NCBI RefSeq assembly: GCF_018636735.1
Contig: NZ_CP045200.1
Coordinates: 2,448,001-2,512,000, forward strand
Length of the DNA: 64,000 nt
Source of the DNA: Erythrobacter sp. 3-20A1M
GTDB taxonomy: Bacteria > Pseudomonadota > Alphaproteobacteria > Sphingomonadales > Sphingomonadaceae
Reading direction: 5' to 3'
In this document: positions 40,229 to 49,722 of the stretch, piece by piece
How the letters are laid out: every line of letters begins with the position of its first letter
Numbering within the stretch: position 1 is the first letter of the stretch
Notes under the pieces: model-generated
What the model saw: only the letters and a program-made list of their open reading frames with translations
Databases searched by the model: none
Told to the model about the DNA's origin: nothing
Program-made: the position numbers and the translations under genes

Positions 40229-41382
40229 CCCGCTCGATCACCATTCTGGGCGCGACCGGTTCGGTCGGCACCTCCACGCTCGACCTGCTGCGGCGCGAGC
40301 CGGGTGAATGGCGGGTCGAGGCCCTGACCGCCAATTGCAGCGCGAAGGAGCTGGCCGCGCTGGCCCGCGAATTCGATGCGCGTCTCGCGGTCGTGGGCGA
40401 CGAGGAGTGCCTGTCGGAGCTGCGCGCGGCGCTGGAAGGCAGCGGGATCGAGGCGGCAGGCGGCCAGCGCGCTTTGTGCGAGGCCGCCGCGCGCCCCGTC
40501 GACATCACCATGGCCGCCATCGTCGGCTGCGCCGGGCTCGCCCCGGTCATGGCCGCTATCGAGCAGGGCGGCACCATCGCGCTCGCGAACAAGGAAGCGC
40601 TGGTTTCCGCTGGCGAGGTGATGACCACCGCGGTGGAAAAGCACGGTGCCACGCTGCTGCCGGTCGATTCGGAGCACAACGCGATCTTCCAGTGCCTCCA
40701 TGGCAACGACGTGGCCGAGGTACGCTGGATCACGCTCACCGCCAGCGGCGGGCCCTTGCGCACCTGCTCCACGGAAGAGCTGGCGCGCGTCACCCCGGAA
40801 CAGGCGGTGGCGCACCCCAACTGGAGCATGGGCGCAAAGATCAGCGTCGATTCGGCGACGATGATGAACAAGGGGCTGGAGCTGATCGAGGCCCACCACC
40901 TGTTCCCGGTCGGGCTCGATCGCATCCGCATCGTGGTCCATCCGCAAAGCGTGATCCACTCGATGGTGGAATACCGCGACGGATCGACCCTGGCGCAGCT
41001 CGGGCCGCCGGACATGCGGGTGCCGATTGCTTCGTGCCTCGCCTGGCCGCGGCGGATGGAAACGCCGTGCGCGCCGCTGGACCTGCCCGCGATCGGCGAA
41101 CTCAGCTTTTTCGCGCCCGACGAGGTACGCTTTCCCGCCACACGGCTGGCGCGGGAAGCGGCGGAGGCGGGAGGGGCAGCCCCGGCGGTCCTCAACGCGG
41201 CGAACGAAATCGCCGTCGCCGCGTTTCTGAAGGGTCACCTTCCGTTCACGCGTATCGCGCTAGTGGTGGAAACCGTGCTGAATGAGAGCAACCTGCCGCC
41301 TGCGCCCGAAAATCTGGAGGACGTGCTCGCGCTCGACGCCGCCACGCGTCGGAGCGCCGCCGCGTTGCTGGAGACCACCTGA
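40225..41382 (+). CDS. dxr: 1-deoxy-D-xylulose 5-phosphate reductoisomerase, apparent CTG start
   Basis: A 385-residue NADPH enzyme making 2-C-methyl-D-erythritol 4-phosphate in the MEP isoprenoid pathway. The Rossmann motif ILGATGSVG is at the very N-terminus, followed by IALANKEALVSAG, the metal-binding DSEHNAIFQCL and NWSMGAKISVDSATMMNKGLE regions. In this frame there is no ATG, GTG or TTG close upstream; the codon overlapping the cdsA stop is CTG (CTGA). Neighbouring genes use ATGA at this place, so either CTG is the true start or the base is wrong. The body of the gene is intact. Confidence 0.93.
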   Translation: MTRSITILGATGSVGTSTLDLLRREPGEWRVEALTANCSAKELAALAREFDARLAVVGDEECLSELRAALEGSGIEAAGGQRALCEAAARPVDITMAAIVGCAGLAPVMAAIEQGGTIALANKEALVSAGEVMTTAVEKHGATLLPVDSEHNAIFQCLHGNDVAEVRWITLTASGGPLRTCSTEELARVTPEQAVAHPNWSMGAKISVDSATMMNKGLELIEAHHLFPVGLDRIRIVVHPQSVIHSMVEYRDGSTLAQLGPPDMRVPIASCLAWPRRMETPCAPLDLPAIGELSFFAPDEVRFPATRLAREAAEAGGAAPAVLNAANEIAVAAFLKGHLPFTRIALVVETVLNESNLPPAPENLEDVLALDAATRRSAAALLETT

Positions 41383-42512
41383 ATGACCGGCTCGCCGCCT
41401 TTCTGGATGTATATCGTCGGGTTCCTACTGCTGCTGGGGCCGCTGGTGACGGTGCATGAGCTGGGGCACTACCTCGTCGGGCGGTGGTTCGGAGTGAAGG
41501 CGAAGGCCTTCTCCATCGGCTTCGGCAAGGAATTGTTCGGCTGGACCGACCGACGCGGCACGCGGTGGAAGGTCAGCATGCTGCCACTGGGCGGCTATGT
41601 GCAGTTCAAGGGCGATATGAACCCCGCCAGCGTGCCGGATGCGACCGGCCATGACGGGCTGACGGCGGAAGAGCGCGATGGCGCTTCCAGTACGCGGCGC
41701 TATGGAAACGGGCGCTGATCGTATTCGCCGGTCCGGCCACCAACATCATCGTCACCGTCGCGATCTTCGCCGCCTTCTTCGCGATCTTCGGCCGACCGGT
41801 CGCAGCCGATCCCGCCGAGACGAACGTGATCGCGAAATTTGCCGAACAGTCCGCCGCGCGCGAGGCCGGGTTGCGGGTTGGGGACCGGATCGTTGCCATC
41901 AATGGGGACGCGGTTCCGGAATTCTCCTCGCTACAGCAAAAGGTACTCATGTACCCGGGCCAGACGCTGCGCTTCACGATCGAGCGTGACGGCGCGCGGC
42001 GAGAGGTCCCCGTCACCCCCAGCGATACCGTGGAAACCGACAAGTTCGGCAATCAGTCTCACGTCGGCCGGATCGGCGTCTATTCCAGCCAGATCCGCAT
42101 TGCGGAAGTCGGCCCGCTGGAGGCGATCCCGCTGGCCGTGCGGCAATCGGTCGACGTGGTCCGGCTGATGGTCACCGGCATCGGTCAGATCGTCACCGGG
42201 CACCGCTCGGTCCAGGAACTGGGCGGACCGATCAAGATCGCCAAGTATTCGGGCGAGCAGCTGAGCCTGGGACCGATCGCGTTCGCGAACCTTGCCGCGC
42301 TGATCTCGATTAACTTGGCATTCATTAACCTGTTGCCAATTCCCGCGCTCGACGGCGGGCATCTGGCGTTCTATGCGGCGGAGGCGGTTCGCCGCAGGCC
42401 GGTCGGCCCGCAAGGGATGGAGATGGCGTACCGCACCGGCTTCGCACTCGTGCTGATGCTGATGCTGTTCGTGACCTTCAACGACTTGGTGTCGTTGCCG
42501 CTGTTCGGGTAA
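41383..42512 (+). CDS. rseP: Site-2 protease RseP family zinc metalloprotease, with an apparent one-base frameshift
   Basis: An inner-membrane protease of regulated intramembrane proteolysis. The N-terminal frame has the zinc motif HELGH (H25, E26, H29); it then ends early at 41718. The -1 frame carries the rest: a second helix after FQYAALWK, a PDZ domain (NVIAKFAEQ to RREVPV), and the C-terminal metal-ligand region PALDGGHL. Restoring one T at about 41685 (GCT-TTC) joins them into a 376-residue protein of normal size. RseP is generally essential, so a sequence error is more likely than a real mutation. ATG directly follows the dxr stop. Confidence 0.9.
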
Positions 42513-42668
42513 CGGCGGCGATCGGGTGGGATTATCCCACGCGGTCGCTTGATCGGGGGGCACGCATCGGGCAATAGGGCGCGGCTTGACCGACCCCTGC
42601 CGCCGCGATGCGTGACGATACGAAAATCCGGGGGCGGGTGGACGAACTGGACGGGACTTTTTCCGAAT

Positions 42669-45305
42669 ATGAATGGCAGCACTTTCGGGCGCGAAACCAT
42701 TTCGCAAAGCCATGGGCGTTTTATCCTCAGCCTGCTGGGGGGCTCCATACTGGCTGGCCTGCCGCTTCCCGCCTTGGCGCAGGAAACGCAGGACGGTGCC
42801 GATGCGCCGGCGACTTCCGAGGCGCAGGCTCCGCGCCAAGACGTGATCCGCACGATTTCGGTGCGCGGTGCCCAGCGGCTCGAGCCGCAGACCATCCTCA
42901 GCTACATCAATCTGCGCCCGGGGCAGGTCTATACCGCCGCCGCCGCGGACCAGGCGTTGAAGGATCTGGGCGCGACCGAGCTGTTCTCCAGCTTCTCCAT
43001 CCGTAACGAGAATGGCGATGTCATCATCGACCTGACGGAAAATCCGGTCATCAACCGGATCATTCTGGAAGGCAACAAGCGGCTCAAGAACGACAAGATC
43101 CTGCCCGAGATTAAGCTCGCGCCGCGTCAGATCTTCACCCGGTCGAAGGTGCGCGCGGACGTTGCCCGCATCATCGAGCTGTACAAGCGGCAGGGGCGCT
43201 TCGCCGCCACCGTCGAACCGCAGACCGTCCAACTGAGCCAGAACCGCGTCGACCTCGTCTTCGAGATCAACGAAGGGCCGAAATCCAAGGTCCGCCAGAT
43301 CAACATCATCGGGAACGAGAAGTTTTCCGATGGCGACCTGCGCGATCAGATGGTCACCAAACAGACCGGTTTCCTGAGCTTCCTGAAAGGGAACACCAGC
43401 TACGATCCGGACAAGCTGGCGTTCGACCAGCAGAAGCTGCGCGAATTCTACCTGACGGAAGGGTATGCCGACTTCCGCGTCGTTTCCGCGGTCGCCGAGC
43501 TGACGCCCGACAAGGAAGACTTCATCATCACCTACGTGGTGGAGGAAGGCGAGCGCTACAAGTTCGGCGACGTCAAGGTCGAAAGCCAGATCCGCGATTT
43601 CGACAGCGAGGGCCTGACCAAGAGCCTGACGATCAACAAGGGCGACTGGTACAACGCCAAGACGATCGACGACGCGGAAGAGGGCCTGACCGAACTCGCC
43701 GGAACGTTCGGTTACGCCTTCGCCGATGTCCGTTCGCAGGTTCGGCGCAACCCCGAAACCAAAACGATGGACATCACGCTGGTCATCAGCGAGGCACCGC
43801 GCGTCTATGTCGAACGGGTCGACGTCAACGGCAACACCCTGACGCAGGACAAGGTCGTGCGCCGCGAAATGCGCTTGGTCGAAGGCGATGCGTTCAACAC
43901 ATTGCAGGTGAAGCGGTCCAGCAATCGCATTGCGTCGCTGCGCTACTTCCAGGACAATTTCGAGATCGAGCAAAAGGAAGGGTCCGAGCCCGACCGGATC
44001 GTTCTCGAAGCGAACGTGGAAGAACAGCCGACCGGCGAGCTGCAGCTTTCGGCGGGCTTCTCCTCGCTCGAGCGGTTCCTGCTCGCCGCATCGATCAAGC
44101 AGCGCAACTTCCGCGGTCGCGGTCAGACCGTCGGCGCCTCGGTGCAGTGGTCGCGCTACTCGCGAAGCTTCAACCTCAGCTTCTCCGATCCCTACGTGTT
44201 CGATCGCAATCTGTCGCTCGGCGTGGATGTCTATCGCCGGGACCTCAACAGCTTCAATTTCATCGGCAGCAACCGGCAGACCACGTACGAGCAATCGACC
44301 ACCGGTGCTTCGTTGCGGCTCGGCTTCCCGGTGACCGAATACATCTACGCCATCGGCAGCTACACTTTGAACTTCGACGACGTTAGTGTGGACGAGTCGA
44401 CCTATTTCTTGGACTTGGACGGGGACGGAATTCCGACGTGCGAACCGCTGCTGGCGGGTCGCTATCTGTGCGATGCGCTGGGCAAGCGGACGAGCTCCAT
44501 CCTCGGGATGACGCTTAATTACAGCACGCTCAACAACTCCTACCATCCCTCGCGCGGCAATCAGGTAACACTCACTGCCGAATATGCGGGGCTGGGCGGT
44601 TCGGTGAAGTTCGCGCGCGTACGCGGCAGCGCGTCCAAGTTCTGGCCGGTTCTCAATAACTTCATCTTCTCGCTGCGCGCGGAGGGCGGGTATATCAAGG
44701 GCTTCGGTAGCACCACCGGGGTCGACGACGTGCGGCTGACCGACCGTTTCCAGCTCGGCGAACCGGAATTCCGCGGGTTCGACATTCGCGGCGTGGGGCC
44801 GCGCGTCCTGCGTCAGGCCTATGACACCACGACGGGCGAGTACATCACGCAGCGCGACCGGCTGATCGGCGACGACGCGCTGGGGGGCAAGGCATATTAT
44901 CTCGGCCATGCCGAGCTCGAGATTCCGCTCGGTTCGGGCGCGAAGGAACTGGGGCTGCGACCGTCGGTGTTCGTCGATGTGGGCGCGCTGTTCAATGTCG
45001 AGCGCCCGCAAACGACCACGCTGACCGAAGACCTCAAAATCTACCAGCAGACGTATAACGGGGTGACCTCGCAGACCACCAACGCGACCGCCCCGGACGG
45101 TACGGCCAACATTCCACTCCGCACTATTCCGGCGTTCCGCGAGCTCTTCCTGGGCGACACGGCGAAGCCGCGTGTGACCGTGGGTATCGGCGTGAACTGG
45201 AACTCGCCCTTCGGTCCGTTCAGGATCGATTTCGCCAGGGCTGTTACAAAGCAGCCCGGCGACGACACCAAGACATTCACCTTCAACGTAGGGACGCAAT
45301 TCTGA
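42669..45305 (+). CDS. bamA: Outer-membrane protein assembly factor BamA
   Basis: An 878-residue Omp85 protein. The signal peptide (about 1-38, ending ALAQE) is followed by five POTRA domains (about 57-400; first one begins TISVRGAQRLEP) and a 16-stranded barrel ending in Phe, with the conserved RGF motif (FRGFDIRGVGPR). BamA inserts beta-barrel proteins such as the OmpW and TonB receptors of this window. An unusual barrel loop carries a DxDxDG motif and two cysteines. ATG 42669 is chosen because the signal peptide begins there, although the Shine-Dalgarno is weak. One base overlaps skp. Confidence 0.95.
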   Translation: MNGSTFGRETISQSHGRFILSLLGGSILAGLPLPALAQETQDGADAPATSEAQAPRQDVIRTISVRGAQRLEPQTILSYINLRPGQVYTAAAADQALKDLGATELFSSFSIRNENGDVIIDLTENPVINRIILEGNKRLKNDKILPEIKLAPRQIFTRSKVRADVARIIELYKRQGRFAATVEPQTVQLSQNRVDLVFEINEGPKSKVRQINIIGNEKFSDGDLRDQMVTKQTGFLSFLKGNTSYDPDKLAFDQQKLREFYLTEGYADFRVVSAVAELTPDKEDFIITYVVEEGERYKFGDVKVESQIRDFDSEGLTKSLTINKGDWYNAKTIDDAEEGLTELAGTFGYAFADVRSQVRRNPETKTMDITLVISEAPRVYVERVDVNGNTLTQDKVVRREMRLVEGDAFNTLQVKRSSNRIASLRYFQDNFEIEQKEGSEPDRIVLEANVEEQPTGELQLSAGFSSLERFLLAASIKQRNFRGRGQTVGASVQWSRYSRSFNLSFSDPYVFDRNLSLGVDVYRRDLNSFNFIGSNRQTTYEQSTTGASLRLGFPVTEYIYAIGSYTLNFDDVSVDESTYFLDLDGDGIPTCEPLLAGRYLCDALGKRTSSILGMTLNYSTLNNSYHPSRGNQVTLTAEYAGLGGSVKFARVRGSASKFWPVLNNFIFSLRAEGGYIKGFGSTTGVDDVRLTDRFQLGEPEFRGFDIRGVGPRVLRQAYDTTTGEYITQRDRLIGDDALGGKAYYLGHAELEIPLGSGAKELGLRPSVFVDVGALFNVERPQTTTLTEDLKIYQQTYNGVTSQTTNATAPDGTANIPLRTIPAFRELFLGDTAKPRVTVGIGVNWNSPFGPFRIDFARAVTKQPGDDTKTFTFNVGTQF

Positions 45306-45985
45306 TGAAAACCGTTTTCAAACCTCTTCTCGCGCTGGGTCTCGCGACCGCTTCGGTCGCCGCTCTCCCGCTTCCCGCCGCCGCGCAGGTGGCGAAGGGT
45401 GTCGGGGTGGTGAACCTGCCTGCGATCGTGGCCAACTCGCAGGCATTCCAGACCGCGCAGCAGCAGCGCCCGACAACTTACGCGGCGCAGATCCAGCAGG
45501 CGACCACGCGCAACCAGCAGATCGAAGCGCAATTGAAGCCGCTCATCGACAAGTTCAATGCCGACCGCCAGGGTGGCAGCGTTTCCAACGACGCCCTGCA
45601 GGCGCAGGCCGCGCAGATCCAGCAGATCGACCAGGCTGGCCAGGCCGAAATTCAGCGTATCCTGGCACCTGTCGCGGCTAGCCGTGCCTATGTTCAGGAA
45701 CAGATCCAGGACAAGCTGGAGGCGGCCATCCAGGCTGCGGCGAAGAAGAAGAACATCACGCTGGTACTGGATTCGTCCCAGGGTCAGGTGGTCTTCGCCG
45801 AGCCGTCCTACATGCTGTCGCAGGACGTGGTGAACGAACTCAATACTCTGCTGCCGACCGCGCAGCTGGTGCCGCCGGAAGGCTGGGTGCCGCGCGAAGT
45901 TCGCGAACAGCAGGCGCAGCAGGCTGCGATGCAGAACCAGACCGGCGGCCAGCAGGCGCCGCAGCAGCAGATCGAAGGGCGCTGA
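45305..45985 (+). CDS. skp: OmpH/Skp family periplasmic chaperone
   Basis: A 226-residue exported protein (signal peptide 1-28, ending AAAQ) with the beta-strand/long-helix pattern of Skp ([10 protein letters not shown] then Gln/Ala-rich coiled coil, then [15 protein letters not shown]). It holds unfolded outer-membrane proteins on their way to BamA. The C-terminal 30 residues are unusually Gln-rich, and the body is longer than E. coli Skp, as is common in sphingomonads. The ATG overlaps the bamA stop (TGATG). Confidence 0.88.
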   Translation: MKTVFKPLLALGLATASVAALPLPAAAQVAKGVGVVNLPAIVANSQAFQTAQQQRPTTYAAQIQQATTRNQQIEAQLKPLIDKFNADRQGGSVSNDALQAQAAQIQQIDQAGQAEIQRILAPVAASRAYVQEQIQDKLEAAIQAAAKKKNITLVLDSSQGQVVFAEPSYMLSQDVVNELNTLLPTAQLVPPEGWVPREVREQQAQQAAMQNQTGGQQAPQQQIEGR

Positions 45986-45995
45986 GCCGCAGGTG

Positions 45996-46451
45996 ATGGC
46001 CGAGATGGAATCCTACGACATCCGGCAGGTGCTCAAGGCGCTGCCGCATCGCTATCCGTTGCTCCTCGTCGATCGGGTCAAATCGATCACGCTCGGCGAG
46101 GAGATTCACGCGGTGAAGGCGGTGACCTTCAACGAGGATTTCTTTCAAGGCCATTTCCCGGGCGCGCCGATCATGCCCGGCGTGCTGCAGATCGAGGCGC
46201 TGGCGCAGGCCGCGGCGATCCTCGGTATCGAGACGCTGGAGCTGGCCGGAACGGGCAAGCTGGTTATCTTCATGGGGATCGAGAACGCCAAGTTCCGCAA
46301 GCCCGTGGAGCCGGGCTGCCTCCTCGATCTGGAAGTGCAGTTCCTGCAGAAGCGAAGCCGGGTCTACAAGTTCAAGGGCAAGGCGAGCGTCGAGGGAAAT
46401 ACGACCTCCGAGGTCGAATTCACCGCGATGATCGCCGACCCGCCTTCCTGA
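45996..46451 (+). CDS. fabZ: 3-hydroxyacyl-ACP dehydratase FabZ
   Basis: A 151-residue hot-dog fold dehydratase. It has [13 protein letters not shown], the active histidine in [20 protein letters not shown] (shown here only in part) and [13 protein letters not shown]. It removes water from 3-hydroxyacyl-ACP in fatty-acid elongation. In most Gram-negatives lpxD sits between skp and fabZ; here only 10 bp separate them. A GTG at 45993 and an ATG at 46005 are alternative starts. Confidence 0.94.
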   Translation: MAEMESYDIRQVLKALPHRYPLLLVDRVKSITLGEEIHAVKAVTFNEDFFQGHFPGAPIMPGVLQIEALAQAAAILGIETLELAGTGKLVIFMGIENAKFRKPVEPGCLLDLEVQFLQKRSRVYKFKGKASVEGNTTSEVEFTAMIADPPS

Positions 46452-46582
46452 GGTGCGATAGCTGCATCTAGGGTGGCCAGCCCTGCTTCTTGCCAAATGC
46501 CTCGCGCGACGCTAAGCGCGCGCCTTTCCCGATTACAGCGGGCCCGGTCGGAACCGGGCTATTGCTACGAAGGACCGATATC

Positions 46583-46810
46583 ATGAAATCCGAAGCGCAT
46601 CCCGACTACCACACCATCACCGTCAAGATGACCGATGGTACCGAGTTCCAGACCCGCTCCACCTGGGGCAGCGAGGGCGATACGCTCGCGCTTGAGATCG
46701 ACCCGACCAGCCACCCGGCCTGGACCGGTGGCAAGCAGCAGCTGCAGGAAGGTGGCCGCGTCGCCGCTTTCAACAAGCGTTTCGGTGGTCTCTCGCTCAA
46801 GAAGAAGTAA
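46583..46810 (+). CDS. rpmE: 50S ribosomal protein L31 (cysteine-free form)
   Basis: A 75-residue protein with the L31 pattern [15 protein letters not shown] at the start and [13 protein letters not shown] at the end. There are no cysteines, so this is the zinc-independent form. It has its own Shine-Dalgarno (AAGGA) and a strong terminator 22 bp after the stop, so it is probably a single-gene transcript with about 130 bp upstream. Confidence 0.95.
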   Translation: MKSEAHPDYHTITVKMTDGTEFQTRSTWGSEGDTLALEIDPTSHPAWTGGKQQLQEGGRVAAFNKRFGGLSLKKK

Positions 46811-46832
46811 GCGCTTCCGACCAATTGGTTTC

Positions 46833-46866
46833 GAAAGGGCGGTCCTGCGGGCCGCCCTTTCTCGTT
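46833..46866 (+). terminator. Intrinsic terminator after rpmE
   Basis: GAAAGGGCGG pairs perfectly with CCGCCCTTTC, extended inside by three more pairs with a 3-base loop, followed by TCGTT. It can also serve the convergent oxygenase gene, whose stop is at 46873. Confidence 0.8.
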
Positions 46867-46872
46867 CGGTTC

Positions 46873-47538
46873 CTATTCCCAACCCCATGGTCGCTCGCGG
46901 TACCATCGCGTGATCACGTATTTGGTGCCCTTGCGCACTTTCATTCCGTGGTGGAGCGTGTCGGGATTGGGGACGCCGTCGGCCTGCATGTTGTTCCACG
47001 CCAGGGCTTTGCCGGTTTCGGGCTGGAAGATCTTGCGTGCCGCCTTGAACCGTGTGCCGCCGCCCGCCTCGACCTGGTTCAGATAGATCATCACCGTCCA
47101 GGTGCGCTGGCCCGCGACGGAGCAGTATTTGTCGTAATCCTGTCCGCCCGGCTCGAAGTAGTCGGTGTGCGGTTTGAACTCCTGACCCGCCGCATACCGC
47201 TGACCCTGCAGGGGTTCGCCATGGGCTGGATCGATACCGGTCCATTCGTGCAGCATGGCGTTTAGCTGTCGCGTCTCTTGTGCTTCTTCGGGCAGATCGC
47301 AGGTTTCGCTGGTGCGGAAATAGGCGTCGCCGTTGGGATCGGCCAGGGTCGAGGGGCGACGGCTCGCGTCGATCATCTTGATCAACCGCTTGCACAATTC
47401 CGGATCGAGGAAGCCTCTTCGCTGGACGAGTTCCAGCCGGTCCGAAGGCAGTTTCTGCGCGCGCTCGGCGCGCAGCAGGAACTCGATACTGGATTCGCCG
47501 AGAGCGGTCATCGACGATGCGAATACCCTTCGCAGCAT
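46873..47538 (-). CDS. 2-oxoglutarate/Fe(II) oxygenase, prolyl 4-hydroxylase family
   Basis: A 221-residue dioxygenase of the P4Hc type. The iron ligands are H124 and D126 (KPHTDYF) and H196 in the LHHG motif; K206 is placed to bind 2-oxoglutarate. The surroundings QRYAAGQEF, MIYLNQVEAGGGTRF and GKALAWNN match bacterial prolyl hydroxylase-like proteins. The substrate is unknown; EF-Tu, other proteins or free amino acids are possible. The first 30 residues are variable, and an ATG at 47511 is an alternative start. It appears to be monocistronic. Confidence 0.87.
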   Translation of the reverse strand: MLRRVFASSMTALGESSIEFLLRAERAQKLPSDRLELVQRRGFLDPELCKRLIKMIDASRRPSTLADPNGDAYFRTSETCDLPEEAQETRQLNAMLHEWTGIDPAHGEPLQGQRYAAGQEFKPHTDYFEPGGQDYDKYCSVAGQRTWTVMIYLNQVEAGGGTRFKAARKIFQPETGKALAWNNMQADGVPNPDTLHHGMKVRKGTKYVITRWYRERPWGWE

Positions 47539-47717
47539 TCGCCGCCAAGCCCGGGTAATTTTGTTTCGCGAGACGCCCGCTCAGGTAGATTTTCCTTTGC
47601 AAATTCGCCTGCCTGTGTAACAGGCGCAGCCCGAACATGGGCGGCCTTGACGATGCCGCCGATGGGCGTAACAGCCCCGCCGGTGCGCGGGTTTCCTCAC
47701 CGGGACACGGGGCATGT

Positions 47718-47795
47718 GGCGATCGTAGCTCAGTTGGTTAGAGCGCCGGTTTGTGGTACCGGAGGTCGGGGGTTCGAGACCCCTCGATCGCCCCA
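47718..47795 (+). tRNA. tRNA-His (anticodon GTG)
   Basis: A complete cloverleaf: acceptor GCGATCG pairs with CGATCGC, the anticodon stem CCGGT/ACCGG holds loop TTGTGGT with anticodon GTG, and the T arm is GGGGTTCGAGACCCC-like. The extra G(-1) opposite C73, the hallmark of histidine tRNA, is present, and CCA is encoded. Confidence 0.96.
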
Positions 47796-47849
47796 TTTCT
47801 CCCACGCGCATCCATTCTTATTCCCCCAATACAGGCGGGCGCGCGAGAC

Positions 47850-48914
47850 ATGACGGCTTTCTGGACCGAACCCGATTACGACGATCACGAACTGGTGGAA
47901 CTGGTTCGCGATCCGCATAGCGGGCTCACCGCCATCATTGCCGTCCATTCGACGCATCTCGGCCCCGGCGCGGGCGGCACCCGGTTCTGGCACTATGCCG
48001 AGCCGAAGGATGCGATGCGCGATGCGCTCCGCCTCAGCCGCGGCATGAGCTACAAGAACGCCATGGCCGGACTGCCGATGGGCGGGGGTAAGGCCGTCAT
48101 CCTCGCCGACGAGGACGGGACCAAGACGCCCGACCTGCTCGCCGCCTTCGGCGACGCTGTCGAGGCGCTGGGCGGGAAATACGTCACCGCGGAGGATGTC
48201 GGTATCGGCGAAGCGGATATGAGCGCGGTGGCCGAGCGAACTTCATACGTGTCCGGCCTGCCGGTCGAAGATGGCCAGGCGGGCGGCGATCCCGGGCCCT
48301 TCACCGCGATGGGCATTTATCTCGGAATCAAGGCGGCCGTCGCGCACAAGCTGGGCAAGGACAGCGTGGAGGGCGTCCATGTCGCTATCCAGGGCACCGG
48401 CAGTGTCGGCGGCGGCGTCGCCCGGCTGCTGGCGAAGGACGGCGCGAAGCTGACCCTTTCCGATATCGACGAAGATCGCGCCGCGCGGCTCGCCTCGGAG
48501 CTGGGTGCGGACAAGGTTTCTCCCGACATCATCATGGGCGTCGCCTGCGACGTGTTCAGCCCCAATGCGCTGGGCGCCATCCTCGACGATGAAGGGATCG
48601 CCCGGCTCGATTGCGCGATCGTGGCCGGCGGGGCGAACAACCAGCTCGCGCGGGCGCATCATGGAAAGGTACTGGCGGATCGCGGCATCCTCTATGCCCC
48701 CGATTACGTCATCAACGCGGGCGGCATCATCTCAGTGACGCTCGAATATCTGTGCCGAACCGAGGGCCAGCCCTGCGACATCAACGAGGTGCGCAAGCGC
48801 ATCGCGCAAATCCCCGAGCGACTGGTCGAGATCTGGCGGGAAAGCGAGCGCAGCGACCTTTCGCCGGATGTGGTGGCCGATGGCATGGCGCAGGAGCGCA
48901 TCGGGCGCCGCTGA
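47850..48914 (+). CDS. Leucine/valine/phenylalanine-type amino acid dehydrogenase
   Basis: A 354-residue Glu/Leu/Phe/Val dehydrogenase family enzyme. Catalytic lysines are K69 (MSYKNAMAG) and K81 (PMGGGKAV), and the NAD-binding Rossmann loop is IQGTGSVGGGVA. The size and LGPGAGGTRFW block point to the leucine dehydrogenase branch, which oxidatively deaminates branched-chain amino acids to 2-oxo acids. It lies just after tRNA-His and is separated from ccmC by 85 bp. Substrate preference is inferred, not proven. Confidence 0.88.
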   Translation: MTAFWTEPDYDDHELVELVRDPHSGLTAIIAVHSTHLGPGAGGTRFWHYAEPKDAMRDALRLSRGMSYKNAMAGLPMGGGKAVILADEDGTKTPDLLAAFGDAVEALGGKYVTAEDVGIGEADMSAVAERTSYVSGLPVEDGQAGGDPGPFTAMGIYLGIKAAVAHKLGKDSVEGVHVAIQGTGSVGGGVARLLAKDGAKLTLSDIDEDRAARLASELGADKVSPDIIMGVACDVFSPNALGAILDDEGIARLDCAIVAGGANNQLARAHHGKVLADRGILYAPDYVINAGGIISVTLEYLCRTEGQPCDINEVRKRIAQIPERLVEIWRESERSDLSPDVVADGMAQERIGRR

Positions 48915-48999
48915 TCGCGGGTGTTTCCTGCCCGACAATCCGAAAGGCCGCTTGCCCGCGTCGCGTCGCCCTGCCAATGCAGGAGCGGATCGATCTAGC

Positions 49000-49722
49000 A
49001 TGCACGGTTTCGCCAATCCCCGCCGTTTTTTGAGCCTCGCGCGCTGGCTGACGCCCGTGCTGTTGCTGTCAGGCCTGCTCGTTACGGCAGCGGCACTGTG
49101 GTGGGGCCTGACACGCGTGCCGCCCGACCGGCTGATGGGCGAAACCGTGCGCATCCTTTTCCTGCATGTGCCCGCCGCATGGCTCGGCATGGGCGGCTGG
49201 ACCACGATCGCGATCTCCAGCCTGGTCTTCCTGGTCTGGCGCCATCCGCTGGCCGCGATCGCGGCGCGGGGGGCGGCGGTGCCGGGTATGGTCTTTACCG
49301 CGATCTGCCTCGTTACCGGATCGATCTGGGGCCGACCCGCCTGGGGTACATGGTGGGTGTGGGACGGACGGCTGACCAGTATGCTCGTGCTGCTGTTCCT
49401 CTATGCCGGTTACATCGCGCTGGCGCAGGCGGTGGAGCGCGAGGGCGCCTCCGCCCGCATTCCGGCAATCTTCGGGCTGGTCGGCGCGATCAACATCCCG
49501 ATCATCAACCGCTCCGTGGTCTGGTGGAACTCGCTGCACCAGCCCCCCAGCATCACGCTGGGCAAAAGCGCGATCGATCCCGTTTTCCTCTGGCCGCTAC
49601 TCGTCGCAACGCTCGGCTTCTCCTTGCTGTTCGGCGGCGTCGTGCTTGCGCGAATGCGCGCGCTGCTGGCCGATTTGCAGGCGGATGCGCGCCTGCGGCG
49701 CCGGGCGATGGAGGCGGCCTGA
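49000..49722 (+). CDS. ccmC: Haem exporter/handling protein CcmC
   Basis: A 240-residue inner-membrane protein with six helices and the tryptophan-rich WGTWWVWDGRL motif plus conserved periplasmic histidines (FLHVPAAW and NSLHQPPS). CcmC loads haem onto CcmE for cytochrome c maturation. It opens the ccmCDEFGHI run; ccmA and ccmB are not next to it. ATG 49000 is chosen because the upstream frame is Arg-rich and lies in the preceding gene. Confidence 0.93.
   Translation: MHGFANPRRFLSLARWLTPVLLLSGLLVTAAALWWGLTRVPPDRLMGETVRILFLHVPAAWLGMGGWTTIAISSLVFLVWRHPLAAIAARGAAVPGMVFTAICLVTGSIWGRPAWGTWWVWDGRLTSMLVLLFLYAGYIALAQAVEREGASARIPAIFGLVGAINIPIINRSVVWWNSLHQPPSITLGKSAIDPVFLWPLLVATLGFSLLFGGVVLARMRALLADLQADARLRRRAMEAA

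Noticed and set aside
41931-45299. Very long minus-strand open frame (1122 codons) opposite rseP and bamA
   Set aside because: It mirrors the codon structure of the high-GC bamA gene, has a His/Arg/Glu-rich composition without any known domain, and the plus-strand genes there are secure.
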